A stretch of DNA of 64,000 nucleotides, from contig NZ_WSTC01000012.1 in the NCBI RefSeq assembly GCF_009789195.1, positions 62,001-126,000 of the forward strand. The letters run 5' to 3'. Positions 33,762 to 42,376 of the stretch are shown in pieces (the stretch's first letter is position 1; the number at the start of each line of letters is the position of its first letter). The stretch comes from Paenibacillus sp. MMS18-CY102. GTDB taxonomy: Bacteria > Bacillota > Bacilli > Paenibacillales > Paenibacillaceae. Below the pieces are notes generated by a model. It was not told the DNA's origin, made no database searches, and saw nothing but the letters and a program-made list of their open reading frames with translations. A program made the position numbers and the translations under genes.

Positions 33762-35525
33762 TCACATGCCGGGCGACTGCTCGATCGACTCGCGAACGAT
33801 AATCTCCACACAGGTGCCAACTCCCGGCTCGCTGCCCAACCGGAAATCAACCGCATCGCCATAAAAGAGCTTCAGCCGGTAATACACATTCGCAATGCCA
33901 ATGTGCTCACCTATCTCATCGCTTTGGGTTAAATTGCGGTTGAGCGCCTGTAATTTCTCCGGTTCGATTCCGCCGCCATTATCCGTCACTTTGCAGACTA
34001 GCCCCTCTCCCGTCCGCCGGACGCTGACGTTGATCAAGCCTGAACGCTTCACGGCTTCAATGCCATGGATGCTTGCATTTTCCACCAGGGGTTGCAACGT
34101 CATCTTCGGAATAAGCGTCTGCTCGACCGAAGGATCGACGTCGATGCTATAGTGCAATTTATCTTCGAAGCGGTATTTCTGAATTTCGAGGAAACAGACG
34201 ACGAGATCGATTTCCTCTTTCACCGTCACCCAATCCCGTCCCCACGTCAGCGATTTTCGAAAGATTTTCGCCATATTCGAAATAATGCGCGCCGTCTCGC
34301 TCTCTTGCTTGATCACGCTGCGCATTCGTATCGTCTCTAGCGCATTAAATAAGAAATGGGGGTTGATCTGGCTCTGCAGCGCATTCAGCTGTGCTTGGTT
34401 GCGCTTGAGCTCAAGCTCTTTCTTCTGGATATCCGCAACATACACATCATTAATTAAGCGGCGGATTTGCAGCGTCATTTGATTGAAGGCTTGCGTCAAT
34501 TGCCCAATCTCATCACGGGTTTCTGGTTCAACAATCGGCTCGAACGTTTGATTCTTCACTCGCTTCATCTGCTTCAGTATGCGAACGAGCCGTGCGTTCA
34601 ACGAGCGGTTAAACAAAATGATAATAATGGTCGGGACAAGCAGGTTAAGCATGGCAAAATAAAGGACGAACTGCCTCGATCGGCGTACATCCGCCAATAC
34701 GGTTTCTTCCTTAAATACGCCGATCACTTCCCAGTTCATTAAATACGATGCAGGGAACGACTCCTTGAATACGAGGGTCCCCCTGGCTGGCTTTGAGATG
34801 GCCGCTTCGGTCGCTTCGCTGTCCGTCGTCGAATAGAGCAAATGATCGTTTTGCAGCAAATAGAGCGTCCCGTTCAGTGACACGTTGCGGAACACATCCG
34901 CCATCAGGTCCGGATGAAAATCTAACCGCAGCAAAATCGGCTGCGTGCCGTCCTCCTCGCTTCCGCTAATTCGGCGCAAGAGGCTAAGCGTGTCGGGCTT
35001 GCCTGGCAAATCCGATTCGAGCTTCTCAATCGCGACAGCTGAAGGCGGCGCCGAGCTTACCCGTCTATACCAGCCTTGCTGCTTGATATGGTTGGTAATC
35101 GGCTGAACACGCCCGCCATATATGATCGTGTCATTTTCCGTATAGATGGTGATCGACTGTATCGTCTTATATAAAGGGCTATATTTCTCAAGCATTAAGC
35201 TAATGTAGCTGTTATACTGCTCAACATAATCCGCCAGATTATCGTAAGGCTGCTGCACATATTGCCATAGCAGCGTATCGTTGTAGAGCACCGTGGATAT
35301 GCCCGCCGCCGCATTGATCTGGTCTTGAAAATCATCACGAATCTGCTTAACAGCGAGGGAAATGTCATGCTTCTTCTGGTGGCGGATGTTGTCTGCCGTA
35401 ATCGAATAGAAGATCACGTTCGTCATGACGACCGGAATAAACACGGACAGCATGTACATGATCAGCATTTTGTTCCGAAAACGGACATTGTTCATATTCA
35501 GGCGCATCCGTAGTTTCGCGATCAT
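33762..35525 (-). CDS. YesM-type sensor histidine kinase of the xylan-fragment cluster
   Basis: This is a 587-residue membrane kinase: N-terminal helix (MLIMYMLSVFIPVVMTNVIFY), extracellular sensor of about 250 residues, second helix (FVLYFAMLNLLVPTIIIILF), HAMP, phospho-histidine in QINPHFLFNALETIRMR (near residue 392) and a GHKL ATPase (NASIHGIEAV, DNGGGIEPE, GEHIGIANVY). It overlaps the response-regulator stop by four bases and is translated with it. It should sense external xylan fragments, or the loaded binding protein, and control the operon that follows. Equivalent genes precede lplA in described aldouronate clusters. Confidence 0.92.
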   Translation of the reverse strand: MIAKLRMRLNMNNVRFRNKMLIMYMLSVFIPVVMTNVIFYSITADNIRHQKKHDISLAVKQIRDDFQDQINAAAGISTVLYNDTLLWQYVQQPYDNLADYVEQYNSYISLMLEKYSPLYKTIQSITIYTENDTIIYGGRVQPITNHIKQQGWYRRVSSAPPSAVAIEKLESDLPGKPDTLSLLRRISGSEEDGTQPILLRLDFHPDLMADVFRNVSLNGTLYLLQNDHLLYSTTDSEATEAAISKPARGTLVFKESFPASYLMNWEVIGVFKEETVLADVRRSRQFVLYFAMLNLLVPTIIIILFNRSLNARLVRILKQMKRVKNQTFEPIVEPETRDEIGQLTQAFNQMTLQIRRLINDVYVADIQKKELELKRNQAQLNALQSQINPHFLFNALETIRMRSVIKQESETARIISNMAKIFRKSLTWGRDWVTVKEEIDLVVCFLEIQKYRFEDKLHYSIDVDPSVEQTLIPKMTLQPLVENASIHGIEAVKRSGLINVSVRRTGEGLVCKVTDNGGGIEPEKLQALNRNLTQSDEIGEHIGIANVYYRLKLFYGDAVDFRLGSEPGVGTCVEIIVRESIEQSPGM

Positions 35526-37102
35526 GGCGCCTTCGCCAACATAGCCTGTTTATAATCCGTTGGCGAACGCCCTTCCACCTTCTCGAACTGTTTAATAAAA
35601 TATTCCGAACTGTTGAAGCCCACCATCTCCGCAATTTCATAGATTTTACGGTCGGTCTGCCTTAATAGCCGCTTCGCCTCATCGATCCGCAGCTGCAGCA
35701 GAAAATCGTTAAAATAGACGCCGTACGTATTCTTGAACAGCTGGCCCAAATAAACGGGATTGATATAAAACTGTTTTGCCATGCTCTTCAACGTCATTTC
35801 CTCCTGGTAATGCATTTCGATATATTGCCGAATGCGATGGATGCTTCCGCTGGACTTTGTTTTGCGAAGCTGCTCCATATAACTGGCGCTTTCGAGCAGG
35901 AAATTCATAAGATCCTTCATCAAAATAGACAACGTCTTCGGCGCCTGATTCCACTGCGCCATCACGGAATGGGACGCAATCATCGGTTCTTGTTCGCCGC
36001 CCATTTGCCGCAGCACCTCTAGCGCACGAATCGCGCATTTGGACACGGAAGCGATGACCGCATCCGGCGTAAACGCATAACGCTTGAAGTCGTTCCCAAT
36101 TCGTGCGACCAGCTCAGAAAGCGCTGGGATATTGTTTTCCTCCAAATGATCCTGCAAGGCCACATACACCTCAGCGTCTAGATCCCGAAAGGCTAGCACA
36201 ACCTTCGCAGCCCGTTCAGGTGTAATGGCTTGGCAATCGTCAAGCGCATATTTATAACGCATCGCCTCCCGTGCGCCATCGTACGAGCGTTTCAAATCCG
36301 CCGGGCGCGTCACGCGCGGGCCAAAGTAAATTCGGATGGAAGCAGCCTCCTCACTCGAAACCGTTCGAAGCAGCTGTGATGCAATCCGGTCTCCTGAAGC
36401 ATCCCCATGGAAAGCAAAGTGGCTCTCCGCCATTAGAAACCCGAACGTATAAGGGCCCAAATCATGCAGGATTGGCGCGCTGCCCCCTGTCCGCATAAGC
36501 GCCTCTCCCATGCTTGTCTTCCATTTGCGAATCGAGTGAACCTCCGCTTCAGCTGACTCCCCTCTGCTGTTGCATTCTACGATGCAATAACAGCAAGGCT
36601 CCTGCTCACGCAGGCCAAGCGCAGCTGCAATGCCAACCGGAGCCTGCTCCGAAGCCTGATCGAAGAGCAGCTCATTCAACACGGACTCCACCGTGCGATG
36701 TGAGGCTGATTCAGAATCCTCCAGTTGCGCCCACCGTTGATTAATCCGCTTGAGCGTGCCTACTAGCTCATCCTCATCAATCGGTTTCAAAATAAAATCT
36801 TGCACGCCGAACCGCAAGGCTCGCTGGGCATACGAGAATTCATTGTAGCCGCTCAAAATAATGAATTCAGGCGAACGGCTGCCGCTTTCCTTAATCGCCG
36901 CAATCAATGTCAGCCCATCCATGCCGGGCATGCGGATATCCGTGAGCACAAGATCGGGCTGATGCTGCTTGATCAATGCAACGGCCTCATCACCGTCCTC
37001 CGCCTCCGCAACCACTTGGTAGCCATGCTCCTCCCACGGAATTAGCTCCATCAACCCTTTGCGCACGAAGATTTCATCATCGACCAATATCACTTTCCGC
37101 AT
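35522..37102 (-). CDS. YesN-type response regulator of the xylan-fragment cluster
   Basis: This 526-residue regulator has a receiver domain with phospho-acceptor D55 (LVLTDIRMPGMDG), the SGYNEF and KPIDEDELV motifs, a central region of unknown fold, and an AraC double helix-turn-helix at the C-terminus (MTLKSMAKQFYINPVYLGQLF, then VGFNSSEYFIKQFEKVEGRSPTDY). It is first in its operon, divergent from the GH8 gene across 132 bp, and preceded by GAGGGGGAG. It probably activates the lplA promoter, which has a weak -35 box. Confidence 0.92.
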   Translation of the reverse strand: MRKVILVDDEIFVRKGLMELIPWEEHGYQVVAEAEDGDEAVALIKQHQPDLVLTDIRMPGMDGLTLIAAIKESGSRSPEFIILSGYNEFSYAQRALRFGVQDFILKPIDEDELVGTLKRINQRWAQLEDSESASHRTVESVLNELLFDQASEQAPVGIAAALGLREQEPCCYCIVECNSRGESAEAEVHSIRKWKTSMGEALMRTGGSAPILHDLGPYTFGFLMAESHFAFHGDASGDRIASQLLRTVSSEEAASIRIYFGPRVTRPADLKRSYDGAREAMRYKYALDDCQAITPERAAKVVLAFRDLDAEVYVALQDHLEENNIPALSELVARIGNDFKRYAFTPDAVIASVSKCAIRALEVLRQMGGEQEPMIASHSVMAQWNQAPKTLSILMKDLMNFLLESASYMEQLRKTKSSGSIHRIRQYIEMHYQEEMTLKSMAKQFYINPVYLGQLFKNTYGVYFNDFLLQLRIDEAKRLLRQTDRKIYEIAEMVGFNSSEYFIKQFEKVEGRSPTDYKQAMLAKAP

Positions 37103-37234
37103 GTAATCTCCCCCTCTTGTGTATCTAAGATTTCCTCAGCATGTTCTAAACTTATTCCATTTTCTCCCCTTCGCAAACAGAGGTAAGCTAACGATGATCA
37201 CGGTTGATTTCACACGAACGAGGAGGCATAGTGG

Positions 37235-38392
37235 ATGGCCAAAGCAAATCGGCAAGGCGCTTTTCACAACGGCCAATATCGCAATTTATTGCAGGAATAT
37301 GGTTACAGCGAGCTGGACATCGATGCACGCATCCTAGAATGCTGGCAGCAATTATTCGGCGATTCGCCCGATACCCGCATCTATTATGAAGCCGATGATA
37401 ACATGGGCTATATGCTAGACACCGGCAATCTGGATGTACGTACTGAAGGCATGTCATACGGCATGATGATGGCTGTGCAGATGGATCGCCAAGATATTTT
37501 CGACCGGCTCTGGCGCTGGACGATGGCCTATATGTTCATTGAGCAAGGCCCCAATGCTGGCTATTTCGCTTGGTCCTGCCAGCCAGATGGCACCCGAAAC
37601 TCCGACGGCCCCGCGCCAGATGGAGAAGAATTTTTTGCGCTTGCCCTGTTATTCGCTTCCCACCGCTGGGGAGACCGTGCAGAAGCGCCTTTCAATTACA
37701 GCAAACGGGCGCGAAGGCTGCTCCATGCTTGTATTCATAAGGGAGAAAATAACGACGGCTTCCCGATGTGGAACCCCACTAATAAACTGATTAAATTTAT
37801 ACCAAACTGCGAATTTACAGATCCTTCTTACCATTTGCCTCATTTCTATGCGTTATTCGCGCTCTGGTCGGACCCGAAGGACCAGTCGTTCTGGATGGAA
37901 GCAGCGCTTGCGAGCCGCCAATATCTCGTCGCTTCCTGCCATCCGGCAACCGGGCTTGCTCCCGAATATGCCTACTATGACGGAACGCCGAACAATGAAC
38001 GGGGATTCGGGCACTTCTACAGTGATTCGTATCGGGTAGCTGCCAATCTGGGGGTCGATTCCCTATGGTTCGGGACCGAGCCGCCATTAGCGGACATCGC
38101 CGAACGGATCTTAACTTTCTTCTCGGACAAAAACCCTGCGGACTATCGGCGTTATTCGATCGCGGGCGAGCCTTTCGAAGAACAAGCGCTCCATCCAGTC
38201 GGGTTGATTGCGACGAATGCGGCAGCCGCCCTGGCCGCATCAGATAGCGAGCATGCACGGCAGGCCGTCGAGCTATTCTGGCAAACCCCGCTTCGGACCG
38301 GCGAGAGGCGTTATTACGACAATTGCCTGTATCTGCTTAGCTTGCTTGCGCTTAGCGGACGATACCGGATCTGGCATCCGCAGCGCGGCTAG
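37235..38392 (+). CDS. rex: Reducing-end xylose-releasing exo-oligoxylanase (Rex), GH8
   Basis: This 385-residue GH8 enzyme is very close, along its full length, to the Bacillus halodurans Rex (EC 3.2.1.156), which cleaves single xylose units from the reducing end of xylo-oligosaccharides. The general acid is E71 in LDVRTEGMSYG, and the Rex-type segments FAWSCQPDGT, YHLPHFYALF and LAPEYAYYDGTPNNERG are all present. No signal peptide is seen, so it works in the cytoplasm on imported oligosaccharides after AguA removes glucuronate. It is divergent from the regulator gene of the aldouronate-type cluster and preceded by GAGGAGG. Confidence 0.95.
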   Translation: MAKANRQGAFHNGQYRNLLQEYGYSELDIDARILECWQQLFGDSPDTRIYYEADDNMGYMLDTGNLDVRTEGMSYGMMMAVQMDRQDIFDRLWRWTMAYMFIEQGPNAGYFAWSCQPDGTRNSDGPAPDGEEFFALALLFASHRWGDRAEAPFNYSKRARRLLHACIHKGENNDGFPMWNPTNKLIKFIPNCEFTDPSYHLPHFYALFALWSDPKDQSFWMEAALASRQYLVASCHPATGLAPEYAYYDGTPNNERGFGHFYSDSYRVAANLGVDSLWFGTEPPLADIAERILTFFSDKNPADYRRYSIAGEPFEEQALHPVGLIATNAAAALAASDSEHARQAVELFWQTPLRTGERRYYDNCLYLLSLLALSGRYRIWHPQRG

Positions 38393-38680
38393 AATAGAAA
38401 GGACGAGTTCATGAAATACGGAACCCACCCTTTTTGTAAACCCTTTCAAAACGTTAGATCGGTGATAAATGCTTGCTGCTCGCATAATGTTTGAGCCAGT
38501 GTACCATGGCGGAATACGGCCAACAAGTACACCGCGTTTGGGTAAAGTCTCGTTATTTTTAGCTATTTAACTCGACATAACAGTTCCATAGTAGAGGAAG
38601 TGGAGGCTTGAAGGGGATGCACGAATTAAACAATTTACTGAGAAAAATATAGGGATTTTTCGGTGTGCGTTTTGAAGCTC
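38393..38680. other. Intergenic, no supported gene
   Basis: Short frames at 38411 (27 codons) and near 38617 (MHELNNLLRKI then TAG) have start-like sites but no recognisable product. No repeat copy or RNA gene is seen. Confidence 0.45.
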
Positions 38681-38721
38681 AAAAAAATAGGTTCAACCAG
38701 AATTCTCTGGTTGAACCTATA
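38681..38721 (-). terminator. Terminator of the sigma/anti-sigma operon
   Basis: On the minus strand ATAGGTTCAACCAGA pairs with its complement across a short GAATTC-centred loop and is followed by seven T residues. It lies about 28 nt past the anti-sigma stop. Confidence 0.92.
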
Positions 38722-38748
38722 CCATGCAATCAGCTTATCGCGTATGAA

Positions 38749-39804
38749 TCAGTAGCCTTCATTAATGACTGTCCATTCTTTCGTGGCATCTTCTCTGGCA
38801 ATGAAAATGTGTCTTGCGGTATTGGGATACATGGATTTCTCATAGGCATCGAACGTAATGATCTGCCATGCCTTATATTCATCCTGTATATAGCTGGAAA
38901 GCAGCTGTACATTTTCCGTATAGCTAATTTTCACGATCTGGCGGTCTTCAGGAAACTTAGCGTAGTATTCTTGAGCCAGCTTTGCTGCTGCGTCGATCTC
39001 GATTTTCGAATATTTGGCATGATCGTTGCTTGGTTCATACCTATTGTCAGGCAGTTTCGCCGGTTCTGTAGGCTTAACTTGTGGATTTAAAACAAATTGA
39101 TCCTTTTCCGTCACGACATAATCTCGTAACTTAGCAAAGATTTTCCCGTCTTCCTGTATGGCCATATCTAATGCTTTAGTTGCTTTCGTTCCAGTGCTAT
39201 ACGTAATTTCCATTACAATCCGATCAGTCCGTAACTGCTCGTTTAAGCTCGCTATCGTACGATCAGGATGGCTGTTAAGCGCTTGAATGGTAAGCTTAGG
39301 ATTCCAATTGACAACGAGAGAGCTGTACTCGGACGCATGAGAGCCGTAAACAACAGTAAATTGTTTTTCCATGCTGTAATTGGACCGTGTTTCTGTCCAA
39401 TCTGTAAAATCCATATATTGATTCTGAATGGAGAAACGGATGCTATTAATATTGTTGCCTTTCACATTAAACTGCACCAATTCTCCTCGCATGGAATGAT
39501 TGTCATTGATGATCCCTGTCGCAATCTCTACCCCAGAACTGGTTAGCTCCGTACCCGTATTGTAAACATATAAAGCGAAGGCCGTATCCTCCTCATTAAT
39601 ATAGGAAAGCGTAAATACACTCAAGATGACTACAAGAACAGCGGCTGTTAAATACTTAACCCAGCCTCCCCTTCTGCGCTTATGAGAAAAGGCTGGCTTC
39701 TGATCTTCTATGCTTCGCTTCTTTATTTCTAGGAGCATCCTCTCCTTTTGTTGTGCTGTAGGCGTTAAGCTTTTAAATAAGCGGTTAATCGGGTCGGACA
39801 ACAT
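38749..39804 (-). CDS. Probable anti-sigma factor, membrane protein
   Basis: This is a 351-residue protein with a cytoplasmic N-terminus of about 48 residues, one transmembrane helix (YLTAAVLVVILSVFTLSYI, about residues 51-69) and a large extracytoplasmic domain. The gene overlaps the ECF sigma gene by 20 bases, the standard layout for a cognate anti-sigma factor. The outer domain is not recognised; it lacks a zinc-binding H-x3-C-x2-C anti-sigma motif, and the N-terminal part is short. The signal it senses is unknown. Confidence 0.75.
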   Translation of the reverse strand: MLSDPINRLFKSLTPTAQQKERMLLEIKKRSIEDQKPAFSHKRRRGGWVKYLTAAVLVVILSVFTLSYINEEDTAFALYVYNTGTELTSSGVEIATGIINDNHSMRGELVQFNVKGNNINSIRFSIQNQYMDFTDWTETRSNYSMEKQFTVVYGSHASEYSSLVVNWNPKLTIQALNSHPDRTIASLNEQLRTDRIVMEITYSTGTKATKALDMAIQEDGKIFAKLRDYVVTEKDQFVLNPQVKPTEPAKLPDNRYEPSNDHAKYSKIEIDAAAKLAQEYYAKFPEDRQIVKISYTENVQLLSSYIQDEYKAWQIITFDAYEKSMYPNTARHIFIAREDATKEWTVINEGY

Positions 39805-40300
39805 GAACGCCTCCTTCCAAATTTTCTTTGAGCCGTTTCCTGCCGCTATATAACTGGGTTTGTACGGTGCTTTCTTTACGGTTTAACATTCGTCCAATTT
39901 CTTTCACCGAGTAACCTTCATAGTAATATAGATACAGCACTTCTCTATATTTGGAAGGAAGTGAAAGCAACTGTTCCATGATCTCGCTCCCTTTAGTTGA
40001 GTCATCCCAGTGAGAAATTTCAGGCAAGGGCACTATGCGAACCCGGCGAAACCTCCACCAGCTCTTCAACATGTCTTTGCAATAATTTTTGGCTGTTACG
40101 ATCAACCACGCCTTCTCATGTTCGTGATCTGTGAATGCTTTGTCGCTCTTCATCAATCTCACAAATACGGATTGTACCGCATCCTCTGCATCAGCTATAT
40201 TTCTTAAATATAAGACACAAAGCCTATAGATCGTTTCGACATTCCGCTTGTATATTTCAGATACCTCATCATCAGTACGTACTGAAGAATCGTTTCTCAT
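39785..40300 (-). CDS. ECF-type RNA polymerase sigma factor
   Basis: This 171-residue sigma-70 family factor has region 2 (IYRLCVLYLRNIADAEDAVQSVFVRL, KAWLIVTAKNYCKDMLKS) and region 4 (SLPSKYREVLYLYYYEGYSVKEIGRMLNRKESTVQTQLYSGRKRL), with no regions 1 or 3. It is co-expressed with the overlapping membrane anti-sigma gene. The start ATG at 40300 follows AGGTGAGG. A sigma-A-type promoter lies just upstream; no clear autoregulatory ECF promoter was found. Confidence 0.93.
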   Translation of the reverse strand: MRNDSSVRTDDEVSEIYKRNVETIYRLCVLYLRNIADAEDAVQSVFVRLMKSDKAFTDHEHEKAWLIVTAKNYCKDMLKSWWRFRRVRIVPLPEISHWDDSTKGSEIMEQLLSLPSKYREVLYLYYYEGYSVKEIGRMLNRKESTVQTQLYSGRKRLKENLEGGVHVVRPD

Positions 40301-40332
40301 TTCCAGTTCCTCACCTCTTGCTAATTACACGA

Positions 40333-40361
40333 TTTATACATGGCTAATATCCTTGCTTCAA
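40333..40361 (-). promoter_or_regulatory. Sigma-A promoter of the ECF sigma operon
   Basis: TTGAAG (40356-40361) and TATAAA (40333-40338) are separated by exactly 17 bp on the minus strand, about 33 bp upstream of the start codon. Confidence 0.75.
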
Positions 40362-40404
40362 GAAAAAAATTTCCCAGATAGGCAAAATTGTATCATTGTT
40401 TAAG

Positions 40405-40440
40405 TAAAAACAAAGAGCAGCTGCCGCAGCAACTGCTCTT
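40405..40440 (-). terminator. Terminator of the GH5 gene
   Basis: On the minus strand AAGAGCAGTTGC pairs with GCAGCTGCTCTT around TGCG, followed by TGTTTTTA. It is about 90 nt past the GH5 stop codon. Confidence 0.82.
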
Positions 40441-40528
40441 CTGATTGTCTCCTCCACCACTCGCCTACTGTACTGCAGCGGCACCGTTAGTGGTGAAATT
40501 GTTCGATTTTGTAGTAGCTGTCTTCCAT

Positions 40529-42142
40529 CTAGCCTACAGCAATCCACTCTAACGACAACGGTCCTTCAACCGCGCGGACAATAATGCGGCTATTACCATG
40601 TGAGAATGAAACATCGCATATGGTAACCGTTTGCCAATCGTTACCCTGTAGTTCGGCCCGTCCCGCCACTTCCGCTTCGATCGCAATCTCCGCTGTCGCA
40701 TGCCCTTCCGGTGCGGCGGCGCGCAGCGTGACCGCATAGTCAGCTTCGCTAACCGCATTCACCTCATAAGCTAGCCAGTCGCCCGGTGCAAGCCGAACAT
40801 GCAGCCATTCATCCGCCTCCCAAGCCAAGCCTCGCCCCGGGTGAAAATTCGGCTTCTCGCGCTGGCTGTCTGTAAAGCGAATGTCGGTGCCGTCGTCCGA
40901 GCGGAAGCCGAGCTCATGGCTAACCGGCTGCTGCACGCCGTAGCTAATGCCCGCACCGCGATAACCGTAGAAAATCGCGGGAATACGAATCGCCGGCCGG
41001 AATAACAGCGCATGCACGACTTTGGAATGATAGGTACACGCTTCAATTCGCAGGTTGTCCAAATACGCCCATAAAATCCGCTCCGCTTCACTGCTCTCCG
41101 GTTTTGCCCCTCCTTCCAAATAGGAGACGAGCTTGTCCCATCCTTCCGGCATATTGACTGAGCATGGCGAGTTGATTGTATCAAGCTTTTTCCACGTCCA
41201 GAAATTCCATGAAATATCATGGTCCTCGTACAGCCGGAACGCGCCGATGTACCACTCGATATTATTTTCCCCGCCCTCGCCCATGTAGATTGGCACATTC
41301 CACTCGTCACGCTTGTCCAGAAACTTCTGGATGCTCGCCGTATCGGGATTGTTCCAATACTTGTGGAATTGCAGCATTAGATTGCCTTCGTCAGGCTTCT
41401 TATCAAAAATCGACCAATCCGTCGCCCAGTGCGCGCCTTCTAATATAATCATATGCTTATCGTCAACTTCGCGAATGGCGCGAATGATATCTAAGTACAA
41501 CGGCATGATTTGGTCATTATACATCGCAAAATATTCCGGCAGCGGCTCGTTAAGCAGATCGTATCCCGCAACGATCCATTCATCCTTATACCGCTCGGCC
41601 AGCATCCGCCACATCTCTACCGTTAGGCGCTTATTCGCCTCGTCAGTAAACAGTTCGGGCTGGTCACGGAGTGAATCGTCGATGTTCGCGCCAGTCTGTC
41701 CGCCAGGCGCACCATGCAGATCGAGAACAACATACAACCGGTAAGTTCTGCACCAATCAATCACCCGGTCTATCAGTGCTAGATGCCGCTCATCGAATGC
41801 AGGCCCGATCTCATCTTGTAACAGCGACCGGGCATTGATCGGCACCCGTATAGAGTTAAAGCCCTCTTCTGCTATTCGGCGGATATCAGCTTCCGCGATA
41901 TAGACGTCGTAATAGGTGTCCCAAAATTGCTTCGCCTTGCCCTCACCGATTAAATCATGAACCATCTTTTCAATCCGCCGCGGGCGATCGCCTGCTTCCG
42001 GGAAACGCCACATATAGCCTTCGGGCAACAGCCAACTGCCAAGGCCAACACCGCGCAGCAAGATCTCTTGGCCTGCTCCGTTTACTAGTTTGCGCCCTTC
42101 TGCTTTTAGAAACCCATCTACTTCATGGCCATTCAAGTTCAT
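40529..42142 (-). CDS. Glycoside hydrolase family 5 enzyme with C-terminal accessory domain
   Basis: This is a 537-residue cytoplasmic enzyme. The GH5 TIM barrel starts at GQEILLRGVGLGSWLLPEGYMW, with the acid/base Glu in YDLLNEPLPEYF and the nucleophile Glu in PIYMGEGGEN. After about residue 375 comes a beta-rich region resembling a CBM6-like accessory module (YRGAGISYGVQQPVSHELG; EIAIEAEVAGRAELQGNDW). Without a signal peptide it probably acts on an imported oligosaccharide or glycoside. The substrate is not clear; the exo-glucanase-like GH5 branch is a possibility. I choose the ATG at 42142 (MNLNGHEVDGF) behind GGGGAGA. A frame open to 42274 would be read through a perfect cre site and a promoter, so its extra 44 residues are probably not translated. 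Confidence 0.88.
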   Translation of the reverse strand: MNLNGHEVDGFLKAEGRKLVNGAGQEILLRGVGLGSWLLPEGYMWRFPEAGDRPRRIEKMVHDLIGEGKAKQFWDTYYDVYIAEADIRRIAEEGFNSIRVPINARSLLQDEIGPAFDERHLALIDRVIDWCRTYRLYVVLDLHGAPGGQTGANIDDSLRDQPELFTDEANKRLTVEMWRMLAERYKDEWIVAGYDLLNEPLPEYFAMYNDQIMPLYLDIIRAIREVDDKHMIILEGAHWATDWSIFDKKPDEGNLMLQFHKYWNNPDTASIQKFLDKRDEWNVPIYMGEGGENNIEWYIGAFRLYEDHDISWNFWTWKKLDTINSPCSVNMPEGWDKLVSYLEGGAKPESSEAERILWAYLDNLRIEACTYHSKVVHALLFRPAIRIPAIFYGYRGAGISYGVQQPVSHELGFRSDDGTDIRFTDSQREKPNFHPGRGLAWEADEWLHVRLAPGDWLAYEVNAVSEADYAVTLRAAAPEGHATAEIAIEAEVAGRAELQGNDWQTVTICDVSFSHGNSRIIVRAVEGPLSLEWIAVG

Positions 42143-42162
42143 CAATTCATCTCCCCATGTTC

Positions 42163-42176
42163 TGAAATCGTTTTCA
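42163..42176 (-). promoter_or_regulatory. Perfect cre-type site before the GH5 gene
   Basis: The minus strand TGAAAACGATTTCA fits all positions of TGWAANCGNTNWCA and is close to a full palindrome. It lies 20 bp upstream of the GH5 start and downstream of a likely promoter, so bound CcpA would act as a roadblock. A LacI-family regulator other than CcpA could also use this CG-centred site. Confidence 0.7.
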
Positions 42177-42217
42177 AAAAGCTGTGAATCGGACATGGCA
42201 ATCGCTGCCTTACGTCT

Positions 42218-42247
42218 ACTATAAAGGAGCTCCTCACCAGCTGTCGA
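42218..42247 (-). promoter_or_regulatory. Possible promoter of the GH5 gene
   Basis: TCGACA (42242-42247) and TATAGT (42218-42223) lie 18 bp apart on the minus strand. The leader would be about 70 nt and include the cre-type box. Confidence 0.45.
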
Positions 42248-42376
42248 GCCCCTCTCGACGATAGAATAATTCATTTTTTCTTCACATAAAAAACGATTGA
42301 TATGAAACCAATTCCATAGATTAAGATGGTTAAGCTTGGAAGAAATATAAATAGAGACTCAGGAGGAGTGGTACCT

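Noticed and set aside
38617-38652. A short frame MHELNNLLRKI with a good GAAGGGG site
   Set aside because: It has eleven codons only, and there is no recognisable product or conserved context. It was mentioned only as part of the intergenic note.
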